From NCBI GenBank assembly GCA_027625915.1, contig JANTQA010000047.1, forward strand, positions 9,114,001 through 9,178,000: DNA of 64,000 nt, in the 5' to 3' direction. Origin of the DNA: Anaeramoeba flamelloides. Taxonomy: Eukaryota; Metamonada; Anaeramoebidae. The translations under genes and the position numbers were made by a program. Of this stretch, positions 22,444 through 33,591 are shown piece by piece. Below the pieces are notes generated by a model, which did no database searches, was not told the origin of the DNA, and saw nothing but the letters and a program-made list of their open reading frames with translations. The number at the start of each line of letters is the position of its first letter. Within the stretch, counting starts at the first letter, position 1.

Positions 22444-23599
22444 TGATTAATAGTTGAGAAAACCCAAGATCTTGACAAAATCAATTAGAAATGATATTTT
22501 TAGAGAGTTGATTATTGTTTCGCTCCTTTATTGATCTTTGATTTAAAATATTGGATTTTTGAATTTGATGTCATCAGTAATTTTTGTTACTAATCAGTCA
22601 AAGAAAAACTTTAATAATTAAAAGTTGTTTTGACGTATAAAAAAGGAAAGAAAATCAGCTGAAATCATGAAGAAGCTTTTGTACATGTATTTTAATCAAC
22701 TTTGTTCATTTGACTTGAGAATTTAATGTTTATAAATTTTTTAGATCATAAACTTACTTGAGAACCTTTCCAAAACTTGAATAATTTGAGTTTCACAGTA
22801 ATTTTAAAAAGTGAGAACCTTTTTCAGACTTTAACCAAGTTTTCTATTTTTATAAAACTTAGTAGTTTTTTTGAATTAAAATTTTTTAAAACTTTTTTTT
22901 TTTTTTTTATTTTTATTTTAAAGGGAGGAAACTAGTTTCCTCTTACAACCCTAATCAAACTTTTCTGTTTTTATAAGTGAAGAAATCGAACTTTAAACGT
23001 TACTAAAAGTTTTCTGTTTAAATGAAAGGAATTTGATATGTTTGGATTTTTAATTTATTAGTGGTTTTAGATTTGACAGTTAATTTGATATAGATATATA
23101 TATATATACTGTTATTTTACAAGTAAAAAACGAAAATTTTTAGTTCACATTCCAAAATATTTTTCTAGTTTAAAAGTTGAAGAAAAACCAAAGATCTTTA
23201 CAACATCGTATAGAAATGATATTTTTAGACAATAAATTAAACTGCCTTAATAAACTCGAAGATAAAATTTTTACTCTACTAATTTGAAAGAGGCTCTAAT
23301 GTTAATAATCATTTTGGAACTTGAGATAAAAATTTTCATTTATAAATTAGAAATAAAAGTATTAATTTACACCCTTTTTGAGTTGGAACTATAGGGGCCT
23401 ATGTAATGCCATTAAGAGTTTGGATTTTTTTTATTAAGAAACCTGAATGAGAATTTTATAAAATATATTTTTAAATGCACAATAATGAATACTTTGTGAA
23501 AAAAAGTAAAACAATATGAAAAATTCAACAAAATTTTTAATTTCAAACCTTCTTGATAACTATAAGTCAAATCAAATAAAAGTATAAACAAATTAGCTT
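22444..23599. other. No exon recognised
   Basis: AT-rich DNA that may be intron between the 22.0-22.4 kb and 24.5 kb coding segments. A short (AT)n run is at about 23091-23107. Confidence 0.35.
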
Positions 23600-23930
23600 C
23601 AAATAATAACTGATGATAGTATTATAAATCAAACCAACAAATATATTTTATATCACATTTTATATCAAAATATGAGCGGTTCTTATAGAGATCTCAAAAA
23701 TATTTACTTTTTTTCAATAATTTTTTAATAATTGATAAATCAAAAGAAAAATCTCTACCAAGAGTTTGGATTAAAAAAACTATTATTGTGGTGAATGCTC
23801 CCTTTTTTTATTGATCTTTTTTTTTTTCTAATTTTAATTTATCTTACTTATAGTTATCAGTAAGTTTTGAAATTAAAAATTTTGTTGAATTTTTTTTCTT
23901 TATTTTACTTTTTTTATAAAATCTAAGATG
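23600..23930. mobile_element. Family H MITE-like repeat, copy
   Basis: Shares the block AATCAAACCAACAAATA, the AGATCTCAAAAATA segment and the ACCAAGAGTTTGGATTAAAAA region with other family H copies. Degraded. Confidence 0.5.
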
Positions 23931-24491
23931 GGTTATCAAAAATAATAATTATTTCAATAAAGCCTGATTTTTAAAAAAAAAATAGTGATGAGTAATGATT
24001 TGTAATGATAAAGGAAATTAAGTAAAAATAATTTGTTTTTGCTTGATTCTCACTTTTGTGAAATAATTTTACATTTTTTTTTGGATCTCTTTCAATAATT
24101 TAAAAGGATAGTTAATTATGAACTTGATTGGTTGTGTGATGATTTTTTTTTCTTTAATGATAGATATAATTTAAAAAAAAAAAAAACCTTGATAAAAGTT
24201 TTCTTTTTATGTAAAAATAGATAATTTAAAAAGATATTGTCAAGTGCTTTTTTGAATAAATATTTTCATAAAAATATATATTTTAAATGAAATCTTACTT
24301 GTTTATTTTCTTTATTTCTGGATTCTATCCATTTCCTTTATCATTAAAGTATTCATTATAAAAATATAATTATCACTCTTTTTTTAATTTTTGTTTTTTT
24401 TTGAATTTAATTTCCAAGATCGTTAGATGAAAAATATAATTAAATTAAATTATTTTCCGTGATATTATTTTCATACAATTCAACTTTTTAG

Positions 24492-24854
24492 GAATGGGGA
24501 TCAAAAAAAAACAATTTATTTTTAAAAATATCTGGCAAAATGATAATTTTATCATTTAGTAATGCTAAAATTATTGATAAAGAAATAGATATTTATATTA
24601 ATCAAATTTATGTTGATTTGAAGCGTGTAAGAAAAGAGGAAAGTAGATTTAAACAAAAGAAAAACGAATTGGGTGTACCAATTGACGAAGAAACGGGAAT
24701 GCCATTAAGACTAAAAAAAGAAACAATGAATTTGATTTTAGAAGAAGAAGAAAACAACAAAGAAAAGAGGAGGAAGAAAAAGAAGAAGAAAAAGAAGAAA
24801 AAGAAGAAGCGTACAGAGAAGAAGAAAGAAAAGAAAAATCAAACAAATATCTAA
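24492..24854 (+). CDS. 3' exon of an unrecognised gene, Lys-rich end
   Basis: A polypyrimidine tract and TTTTAG acceptor precede an open frame starting E-W-G-S-K-K and running to a TAA at 24852-24854 (120 residues). It contains F-L-K-I-S-G-K-M-I-I-L-S-F, then I-D-K-E-I-D-I-Y-I-N-Q-I-Y-V-D-L-K-R-V-R-K, then a Glu/Lys-rich tail. The first part could be the last strand and helix of a PH-like fold, but this is weak. It is probably the end of the gene begun at 21.9-22.4 kb. The phase of the nearest upstream exon candidate does not fit directly, so at least one exon is missing from my reading. Confidence 0.5.
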   Translation, partial: EWGSKKNNLFLKISGKMIILSFSNAKIIDKEIDIYINQIYVDLKRVRKEESRFKQKKNELGVPIDEETGMPLRLKKETMNLILEEEENNKEKRRKKKKKKKKKKKKRTEKKKEKKNQTNI

Positions 24855-25499
24855 TCTGCAGCGAATATCTTAACAGTCATAATTCCTCTTAAAATAAAAA
24901 AAAAAAATAATTATCAAATTATTGTTACAATACTAATAAATTAAAATAAGTGTTTGAAAATAATATATTTCATTTTTCACTTTTTCAAATTTTTTTTGCC
25001 TTAAAATAAAAATGAAGAAAGCATTTTATTTGGTTGAAAATAAGAAACTTTCTATAATTAGTTGATTTTAAATATATATTGAAAAAAATTGTTTTGATTT
25101 CCAGATCAAATATAAAAAATATAAATACAATAATTTTATATATATTTATAGTTTTTATAATTTATTAGTATCTTATTCTGGTCATAACTTCTTACAGTTA
25201 TGGTTATCTATAAATCCGGTCTTATGGTAATATTCTAACAAATTTTCTACACATTTAACATAAATACAGTTAATCAATCAACATTTCAACAAACTTGGAG
25301 AACACAAGAACTTTTTTAAAAAAAAATCATTTTTCTCTTTTATTTTTATTCATTATCTTTCTCTTTTTTTATCTCTGTTTGTGTCTAATATTTTTTCCCC
25401 TTTATATTTTTTAAAGAAAATTTATCCAGTGAGTTATGATTTTAACTATATGATAAGATAAAATACCAGAAATTAATTTATGGTTTCGGTAAAGTGTTT
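24855..25499. other. No gene recognised
   Basis: 3' flank of the gene above and AT-rich spacer up to the hairpin array. Confidence 0.4.
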
Positions 25500-26100
25500 A
25501 AATGTACTGTAGAGTGCTGTCAAGTTCCGGAAAATGACTAGGTTTTTTTTTATTTCAGAAATAAAAAGAAAATTTTTTATATTTTCTTATTATTCCAAAA
25601 ATTAAAAAAAAAAAAAAAAAGGCATTTTCTTGAGGTTTTCTGTTTTATTTGTTAAGTTTTCCAGGTTTTTTGAGGTCTTCAATTTATTTGGAAAATCTAT
25701 TGATTTTCGTTAGGGTTATTTGAGTTTTCTATTTATTAGTGAAGTGTTCTAGGTTTTTTTTTAGGTTTTCTATTTTATTTGTGAAGTGTTCTGGGTTTTT
25801 TTTCGGTTTTTTACTTTAGAAATAAACAGAAAATTTATTAAAATTTTCGGTTTATTTCTAAAGTAAAAAAAAAACCGAAAGAAAATATATTGATTTTCAA
25901 AATAAACAGAAAACTCAAGAAAAACTAAGATCAATTTTTCAGAATTCTAAAAGATTGGAGAAAAATCAATGATTTTACTTAATTCTTATTAGTTCTGGAA
26001 AACATAAGGCTTACAATGTTTTTTTTTAAATATTTAGGAAATTAAAAGAAAATATAAAAAATTTTGTTTTTATTTCTGAAATAAAAAAAGTAAATGGACA
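25500..26100. repeat. Hairpin-module array (family K), locus 3
   Basis: Starts with ACTGTAGAGTGCTGTCAAG, the inverted form of the array end seen at 16000. It contains repeated AAGTGTTCTGGGTTTTTTT units, a clean palindrome around AATTTATTAAAATTTTCGG (25815-25880) and the TTCAGAATTCTAAAAGATTG module. It is the longest and most varied of the four arrays. Confidence 0.75.
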
Positions 26101-27574
26101 AATAGAATATATATATATTCTACCATGCCTCGTTATTAGTAATAATTTTTTTTTTCGATTTATAGTCGAAAGAGTGGATTTTTTTTTAAATTAATTTTAA
26201 AATCTTGGTCATTTTTAAAAATATTCTACTTGGGAGATAATCTAAAATTAGTAAAAATATTGGTTTATGTATTTTGGAAAACTAATTAACTCAAAAAAAT
26301 TAAACCAAAACTAAAATATTTTCTCAAAAATATTGGCTTGATTTATCATATTATAAGAAATGGAGACAAGATTTTAATTCATATTCTTATCAATAAAATT
26401 TTTTCATTTTTTTTGATCATAATTTTTTTTTCTAATTTTGCAACTTTTTGTTGATCTAATTTCATCGTTTTTTTTTTTTTTTTTTTTTCCTTTTATGGTT
26501 TCTTTCGTTCTTTACTTTTTTTGGTAATAAAGTTGAATAAAAAAACACAAAGGTTTAAAAACACCTATAAACAACATATAAATGAGGTGATTTAAACTCT
26601 TTTAAAAGCCACTTATTATTCTCAAAAAAATATCTTTATGTTAACTTATTTTCAAGTTGAAGTTTCAGTAATAAAAAATCCGTTATATTCATCTCAAAAA
26701 TTTTTTTTTACTTTTTTTTTATTTTTTTTTTGAGATTTTAAAAATATCAAATTTTTATATATTTTGTATACTTTAAAAGTATATTTCTAATAATATTTTG
26801 TAATTAGTGGTTAATTATTTTTTGAATACTAAATTAATTATCTTTTTTTCGATATATGATTTCGTCAGAGTCTCAATTTTTTGAATTGAGTTTATAAATG
26901 ATTTATTTGGTTTGTAAAAATGGTGAATTTTTTTTTTCTACAAAAATATCTTTCTATCATCAATTTCTGTTTTCTAAAAATTAGGCAGCCAATCCAAAGT
27001 TACCATGAAATTTTATCAATATCAAACTTTAATGTTCATATAAATATTTAAAAAGTTCAATATGAGAATAATAAAGCTTATACTGAAAAAAAAATTCCTA
27101 AATGAGCTAATATTCAAGAATTTTTTCTGATTTTCAAAAAATAAATTTTCTGAACCCAAAATGACTCAAAACATCAAAAATTCTTAAAGAAACGACATAA
27201 AATTTCCTCTAAAAAATGAATTTATTTTTCGATCATATTAGGAGAATATTTTTCATATCAACTGATTAATGGAAAAATATTTTCAATATAAGTTTTCTTA
27301 TTCCTATATTCTTAGATTTCAAAATCTATACCAACATCAAAATTTGATATTGAAAAAATTTCAAGGTAGCCTTGGAACCGCTGTAAAAAATATTTTGAAT
27401 CAATATTCCAAAAATAAAATGAATTAAAAACTTATTTTATGAATTTCCACAGAATAAAAATTTCAATGGGATTTCTATTTGGATTGATAATTTAATAGAC
27501 TATAAGCTTCTTCCAAAAAAAAAAAAAAAAAATGGGAAAATATATTCGATAATATCTTTATGAAACATAATAGT
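26101..27574. other. No gene recognised
   Basis: AT-rich DNA with several T runs. No open frame with protein-like composition and no repeat match found. Confidence 0.4.
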
Positions 27575-28045
27575 CATACATATGTATATAAATCATTAGC
27601 AACAATTTATTGATTTTAGATAATAATTATATTTGTTTGTTAGTATGGTATTGCATAAATGAAATGATAGTAAAATTTCTAATTAAGAATTTATCTGATA
27701 TTTTTTATGAGTGGAAATTTGTTTTTATTTTTTAACTAAAAAATCATTTTCATAATTTTTTTAACCTCAACAAAATTTCAAATAGAATTTAATATATATA
27801 ACCATGTTTTATTGTTGAAAAAATATTTTGTTTATTTACCCAATTTAAATTTTTTTATTGAAATTAGTTGTAAATTGTTTTCACCAAAAAAAAGTGCTAC
27901 TTTTTAAAATTATTTTTGAGAAATATTTCAACAAAAATAATTTGAAATAAATACCTACACAATTGAAACAATAAATACCAATATTTAACTTCATTTATTA
28001 ATGTCAATTAAAGAATATCACCACTAAAGGGTATCATTTTTTTCT
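27575..28045. mobile_element. Family F dispersed repeat, copy 2
   Basis: Aligns by eye with 5605-6170: ATCTGATATTTTTTATGAGTG, the TTTTATTGTTGAAAAAATATT block and TTGAAATAAATACC are all shared. Strongly diverged. Confidence 0.55.
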
Positions 28046-28323
28046 AATTAATATCTGAATTTTAAAAGGAATTATAAGGTATCAATTTTTTTTTAATTTT
28101 TATTTATATTTTCAAAATCTTTTTTTTTATACAATGAAATCTTTTGCAATAAAATAAGTATCAAAAAAAAAAAGAAAGAAAGAAAAATAACCGAAATAGA
28201 ATAATAAAAATAAAAAAAAATAAAATTTGATACTAAGAATAATGATATATTTAAGAAATTAAAAAAAAGGTAAAAGAAATAAAAACAAAAATTTGAAAAG
28301 CTAAAAACAATAAATTGATGAAA

Positions 28324-28367
<44 letters not shown>

Positions 28368-29603
28368 GCAATTGGACATATTTTTGATAGAATATAAGAT
28401 TTCATAACTAGATACACTACCAATGTCGATATAAAGTGATTTTATAAATTTGAAAAATAGTTTTGTTAATTCTAAAAATGTATTGTTTTTTTTTATTTAT
28501 TACTTCTTTCCTTCTTCTTATTTTTTTGTTTATACATCTCATTTTTTAAAGAATATTTAGATTTTCCCTTCTAAAATTAAATAAAGTTTAAAAGACTTCT
28601 AATGATTGTCCCCCCATATATTTTTATTCACTCTTTGGGATTAAACGTGTATATTTGCCAAATTCATAATACTCTCCTTATCGGTTTAAATGTTAAAAAA
28701 ATATTTAATCCTAAATAATACAATCAAAAAATCAAAATAGGAATATCATATTTGATTTATGTATCTTCTTAAACCATCTTGAAATAAATAAATAAGATCA
28801 AAAAAAAAAAAAAAATTAATAAAGGCTATTTTTAAAAAACTACCTAAATAAAAGTTGTAAAAAAATTGTTCTTCAATATTTTTGTAAAACTCTTTTAAAA
28901 TGTTTGACTAGCATTTTTGAAAACCTTCAAACGCACTATTTATAAAACTAGTAACCCTAATTTTGTAATTTATCTAAAAATATATCAAATCTAATATTCA
29001 AATTTTGAATTGTGGGAATAAATAAATCAAATTTTACTTTGAAAGAAAAGCATAAACTGTAAAATTATAACTTATTTTATTGTTTTTTATTTTTTTCTGA
29101 GAATAAAACTTATTCATCTAAAAAAATATAGAAAAAATTCAAATAGGTATTTCTTCAGAATTAAAATTAATAATAAAGAAAAAATAAAACAAAAACACTG
29201 TCAAAAAAAAAAATAACAGTAAAAATAAAAATAAAAAATAGCATCAAAAATAACAAAGTAAAAAATTAAAATTAAAATAAAAAAAAAATAGCAAAGAAAA
29301 AAATTTCAAAAAAAATATTGTTTTTTAAAAAAATAAAAAAAAAAAAAAATGGCAAAAATTTGAATTGAAAATATTGTTTGTTTGTTTGTTTTACAAATAT
29401 GTGATTTTATGATAAACAGGTGTCTAATAATATTGGTCTTTTGTGAAAATCTGTTAATTGGTATCTTATAATATTTGTATTATAATTTTTTCTTAAAAAA
29501 AATGAAAAAAAAGAAAAAAAAAACTAAAATGCTCGATTCAAATTAGATTTTATGTCTATTCTTTGAATTACCTAAGAGGAATTCTTGAAAATTATTCAAT
29601 TTG
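28046..29603. other. No gene recognised
   Basis: AT-rich spacer downstream (on the minus strand) of the next gene, with an (AT)n run at 28329-28360 and purine-rich stretches. Confidence 0.4.
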
Positions 29604-29933
29604 TTAAATCTTATGAATTAATTTCCGGTGTTTAAATTGGTTCCTAGCTGAACTTGATGAACTACATGAACTTGATGAAGAGGATGAATCATATTTGTTA
29701 CCAACATCATTTAACTTGAAAATTTTGTTGACTAATGAGTGTTTATTAAAAATTTTCATTGTATGTCCAAAAGGGAAGTGTTCAAAAATCGATGATTTAT
29801 TATTAATAAGTAATTTCAATTTTGTAAAATAGTGATTTGAAAGTGCTTGCCAATATTTACCATCATTCAAGCCAAATTCAACAATTAATTCCTTAATTAG
29901 TTTAAGTTTTCCTTTTCTATTATTATTATACAT
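29604..29933 (-). CDS. Continuation frame 3 of the 30-31 kb gene
   Basis: The ATG at 29931-29933 follows the preceding TAA with no gap and is in the same frame. It encodes 109 residues: K-L-I-K-E-L-I-V-E-F-G-L-N-D-G-K-Y-W-Q-A-L, then a Ser-rich run near the end. No family recognised. The precise TAA-ATG adjacency and shared frame argue for one ancestral frame with a stop, or an unspliced feature that I cannot see. Confidence 0.4.
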   Translation of the reverse strand: MYNNNRKGKLKLIKELIVEFGLNDGKYWQALSNHYFTKLKLLINNKSSIFEHFPFGHTMKIFNKHSLVNKIFKLNDVGNKYDSSSSSSSCSSSSSARNQFKHRKLIHKI

Positions 29934-30314
29934 TTAAAAGACGTCGCCATCTTGCTCGTTTTCAATAAATTTGCTATACTGGAGAATAAAAGAAGTTCCA
30001 TTTTTATTATTCAAAAGAATGTCTTGGGCTAAAATGTTGCAAGTCAAAAAAAATTTTGTTTTCACAAATGGAAATAAATATTTCATAAAAAAAAGTTTTC
30101 TTTTAGTAAGATTAAAGAAGGGGGAAAACTTATTCACAAAGCGTTTTTCAAACCAAAATAACAATATCTTTTCTGTGAATATATGTTCATATAATTGATC
30201 TAATTCAAATAAATCGGTATTCTCGAGATTATTAAAAAAATTCAAAGTGATTTCATAATGAGAATTTAAATTAGGCATATTATTACAATCGGGCTTTTGA
30301 TCATATTTTGTCAT
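29934..30314 (-). CDS. Continuation frame 2 of the 30-31 kb gene
   Basis: ATG at 30314 (M-T-K-Y-D-Q-K-P-D-C-N-N) opens 126 codons to TAA at 29934-29936. Composition is protein-like, with helical stretches N-F-F-N-N-L-E-N-T-D-L-F-E-L-D-Q-L-Y and F-I-L-Q-Y-S-K-F-I-E-N-E. It overlaps the end of the 432-aa frame, sits in another frame, and runs straight on into the next frame after a single TAA. It is more likely part of the same gene than a separate one. Confidence 0.45.
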   Translation of the reverse strand: MTKYDQKPDCNNMPNLNSHYEITLNFFNNLENTDLFELDQLYEHIFTEKILLFWFEKRFVNKFSPFFNLTKRKLFFMKYLFPFVKTKFFLTCNILAQDILLNNKNGTSFILQYSKFIENEQDGDVF

Positions 30315-31599
30315 AATTAACCTCAATATTATTAATATTATTTTGAAATCCAAAAAGAAAAAACAGATTTTGTTGATTTTGTTTTTGGATTTGTTTTTGA
30401 TTCAGTTTTTGATTCTGTTTTTGTTTTTGTTTTTGGTTTTGGTTTTGGTTTTCTGTTTGAGAAATATTTTTATCTTTCTTGAAAAATTTTTTTTTGGAGA
30501 GATTTGTGAGGAGACGATATAATCTTTTTGAACTTTCGGGTATTTTCTTTTCACAATTATAAAAATTTATTGCTAAGAGACCAACAATTAATTCTGATAT
30601 GTACTCTGTTAGGGTCCTTCGAGAATTTGATAATAAATATTTTGTTTGTGATTTAAATAATGGAATTTCTTGATCATTAGCGCCCAGCATTTCTCCAATT
30701 TTCTTGGCAAAGAAATTGGTATATTTTGTTAATTCCCTTTGACTCGGACCACCGGTCATAGCCCCTAATTCGCTGGTAAGTAATTTGTACATTTCTTTAC
30801 CACAGTCAACGACTTCTTTTCTTATGGGGTTTCTTTTTTTTTGTTCATCTTTGTAATTTCTTTTTCTAAGATTCCTTTTTCCTTTAACTCCCTTTGAGTT
30901 TTGTTCGGTTTCTCTGAGTAGTGTTGGGTTGGTTGTTTTGAAACTGTTTCGTGGCGAAATTCTCCTTATGATTGTACTATTATTTTGTGATTTTTTTGTC
31001 TTTGTTTGTTTCTTTTGCTTATTGGGTTTCTTTTGTGTAATGGGTTTCTTGTTCAAATGATTGATTTTTTCCTTTGTGTTTTTCTGTTTGGTATATTTGT
31101 TTTCTTTATTACTGACAATGTGAAGACTATTCTTGTTCCTGTTAGTATTTGTAATATTCGTGGTATTATAAAGATTCTTCCTATTTGAATTTGATTCAGA
31201 TAATTTAGCACCTATCTCATGATTGGAAATTCCTAAAATTTCATCGGGTGTATTCTCAAAAGATAATGAAAAGAATGGGTTGTCTTTGTTTAACAGAAAG
31301 TCGTTTGTTATTTGAAATTCGTCCAATAACTTTTCAAGATTTGTTTCAGTTTTCTTTTCGTCCTTATTATTTTGATTTTCTTCGCTCTCGCTAATCGTTT
31401 CTAAAAAAATTGAATTCTTGCTTGTGTGAAGATCTGTGTTTTCACAAAAACTGTTGTTTCCACTTAAATTTTCCAGACTATGAATAAGTTCATCGCTCCA
31501 GTTACCATTTGGGTGTTCATGTGTTTCGCTTTGCTCGGCCAAGCTGTTAAATGGTAAAAGAACAAATAGATCATCTTTTTCAAAAATATGGCCTGACAT
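30301..31599 (-). CDS. Unrecognised 432-aa protein with basic low-complexity centre
   Basis: An intronless frame from ATG at 31599 (M-S-G-H-I-F-E-K-D-D) to TGA. The N-terminal half is acidic and Ser/Asn-rich. The centre is very basic (K-K-P-I-T-Q-K-K-P-N-K-Q-K-K). Residues about 270-375 form the only ordered-looking block, predicted helical: V-V-D-C-G-K-E-M-Y-K-L-L, G-A-M-T-G-G-P-S-Q-R-E-L, T-E-Y-I-S-E-L-I-V-G-L-L-A-I-N-F. A Gln/Asn/Lys repeat tract follows. No family is recognised; the basic tract would suit a nuclear or nucleic-acid-binding role. The next frame overlaps its end by 14 bases, so the gene may continue by a splice or its frame may be broken (see the next two entries). Confidence 0.7.
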   Translation of the reverse strand: MSGHIFEKDDLFVLLPFNSLAEQSETHEHPNGNWSDELIHSLENLSGNNSFCENTDLHTSKNSIFLETISESEENQNNKDEKKTETNLEKLLDEFQITNDFLLNKDNPFFSLSFENTPDEILGISNHEIGAKLSESNSNRKNLYNTTNITNTNRNKNSLHIVSNKENKYTKQKNTKEKINHLNKKPITQKKPNKQKKQTKTKKSQNNSTIIRRISPRNSFKTTNPTLLRETEQNSKGVKGKRNLRKRNYKDEQKKRNPIRKEVVDCGKEMYKLLTSELGAMTGGPSQRELTKYTNFFAKKIGEMLGANDQEIPLFKSQTKYLLSNSRRTLTEYISELIVGLLAINFYNCEKKIPESSKRLYRLLTNLSKKKFFKKDKNISQTENQNQNQKQKQKQNQKLNQKQIQKQNQQNLFFLFGFQNNINNIEVNYDKI

Positions 31600-32796
31600 C
31601 AAAGTGTTTGTTGTATTGATCAATTATTTTGTATTTTTTTTTTTTAAAAAGAAGAAAAAGTTTAACAATCTATAAGTAGCAGAAGTTTTTTTTAAATAAC
31701 AAAAATATAAAAGAAAGAAAAATTGCAATTAAAATATCAAAAAATAATAAAAAGCGAAAAATAGCACTAAAATGATAACAAAAAAAAGAACAAGAAAATA
31801 AAAAAAAAGTGTTTTGTTTGTGAATAATTAAAAAAATGAAAATCGTAAAACTAACTTGAAGATCTTTAGTTCACCTTTCTTTCAACTCAAACAAATGATG
31901 AATTTGAGAAACTGTTTTTGTTTTTTGTAACCGGCAATTAATCTTTTAATAATATCATTATTGACGTTTGGCTCCTTATCATTTAAATTTTAAATATAGA
32001 AGTAAGCAAAAAGTTTTTTAACAAATTAAAGGATTTTTTTGAAAAATTTGAGATTATTTTGCAATTAATGATATAATATGACATTTTTAACTAAATTTAT
32101 GAAAGAAAAACATTTTTTCATCTTTTTTAGAGATTTCTTTTTTCCAAGATCCAATCAAAAAAATAAAGTAAAGACAAAAATTAAACTAAACCAGATCTTT
32201 CTCAGAGGACAAGATCTGTGCTGTTAGGAATCTGTGAAAATATAAAACAAATTGTTTTTATTTTCAAAGAAAAATTTACTATAACTGTTGGCGATATTCG
32301 GTAGTAAATAACTAAAACCTTTGGTTGTCTCTTATATTTTTCTTCTTTTCTCTTTAACAAAAGAGAAAAAAAATAATTGAAATAACTCTAAATGTCAGAG
32401 CTGTTTCTCTTGAATTGAGCATTTTCTCTCGAATTTTGTTTTTTTAATTCAAAGGCAATATTTCTCCAAATAATTTGTAAAATTTGATCAACAAAAACTT
32501 TTTCAAAGTTCTCTTTCAATTAAAGACTCTATTGACACTGGCCAGAAAAACAAAAATGTTTAAAACTTTGGTTCATTTTCTTGTTTTCGATTGGAAAATA
32601 TTCTTTCATTTCGGGTCGTTTGCCCACTCAAATTATATAAAGAAATACAACATAATATGAACAAACTAAATAAATTGGGTATTATTATTTTAATTTATTT
32701 CTATGAATTTTTTTAATTCTTTTCAAACAGAAGAATATAATTAAATTTTTGGAAATTTTAAGTTGAATTTTCATTTTTGAAATTCCGAGACGGTTG
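31600..32796. other. No gene recognised; 5' flank of minus-strand gene
   Basis: Contains the 5' flank of the 432-aa gene and AT-rich spacer. No other exon-like sequence. Confidence 0.4.
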
Positions 32797-33230
32797 GGGA
32801 AAAAAAGTGAAATAGGTAAAAAAGCGAAACATGGTTTTTAATTGGGAACATTTACTGAAAAAGAAAAATAAAATCAATAAAAAGAAGAAACCAATTAATT
32901 TCAAATGATAACCCATTATATTATTTTCAATCAACCCAACAAATACAATTTAAATCTACCTGATTTATTGAAATTGTTGTTGTGGTTTTTGAGATCCTCA
33001 AAAATAGTCAATTTTTTGAACAAATTTTTAATAATTTATCAATCAAAGATAAATCCAAGACCAAAAGATAGTATTAAAAAAACTGTTATTGTGACGAATA
33101 CTTTATTTCGTCTTTATTTATTTATTTATTCTTTTATTAATTGATCTTACTTTTAATTTTCAGTAAGGTTCTCAATTATAAAAAGGTGTTTCGCTTTTTT
33201 TCCTTTTTCACTTTTTTTCCACAATGTTAA
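32797..33230. mobile_element. Family H MITE-like element, best copy
   Basis: A 434-bp non-coding element with terminal inverted repeats of about 60 bp. The left end is GGGGAAAAAAAGTGAAATAG, then AAAAAAGCGAAACA and TTTTTAATTGGGAACATT. The right end is the complement with a few changes. The interior is shared with copies at 12.0, 20.4, 23.6, 35.9 and 60.6 kb. Confidence 0.75.
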
Positions 33231-33591
33231 ATGTTTTTCCAAAATAACTCTTGAGAAAAATTTTATAATATATTCATTTTTCTTCGACCAATTTCTAAAT
33301 AAGGATTCCTTATCTTGAAATATGTTTAATATTGAAAATAAATAGGGCTTTTCAAATAAAAGTAATTTGCAAAAATTTTTTTCTCAATCACTATTAAATT
33401 TAGGTAAAAAAAATTAATTGAGAGATTAGCCCTTTTAATCTATTTATATTTTTTTTTAATTTTTTATTAATTATACAATTAATTAATTTCCCAACATTGA
33501 ATTATTTCAATGTGTTGTACTACCCTTGGTACAAGAATTATCCAGATGTATTTCAACCAATTTCTAAACACTTAGTAAAATAAAATGCTTT

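Noticed and set aside
29934-29936. Reassigned stop codon (TAA read as sense)
   Set aside because: NLE1, RPL26, the ankyrin gene and the fusion gene all end at TAA in the expected place and contain none inside, so the code is standard.
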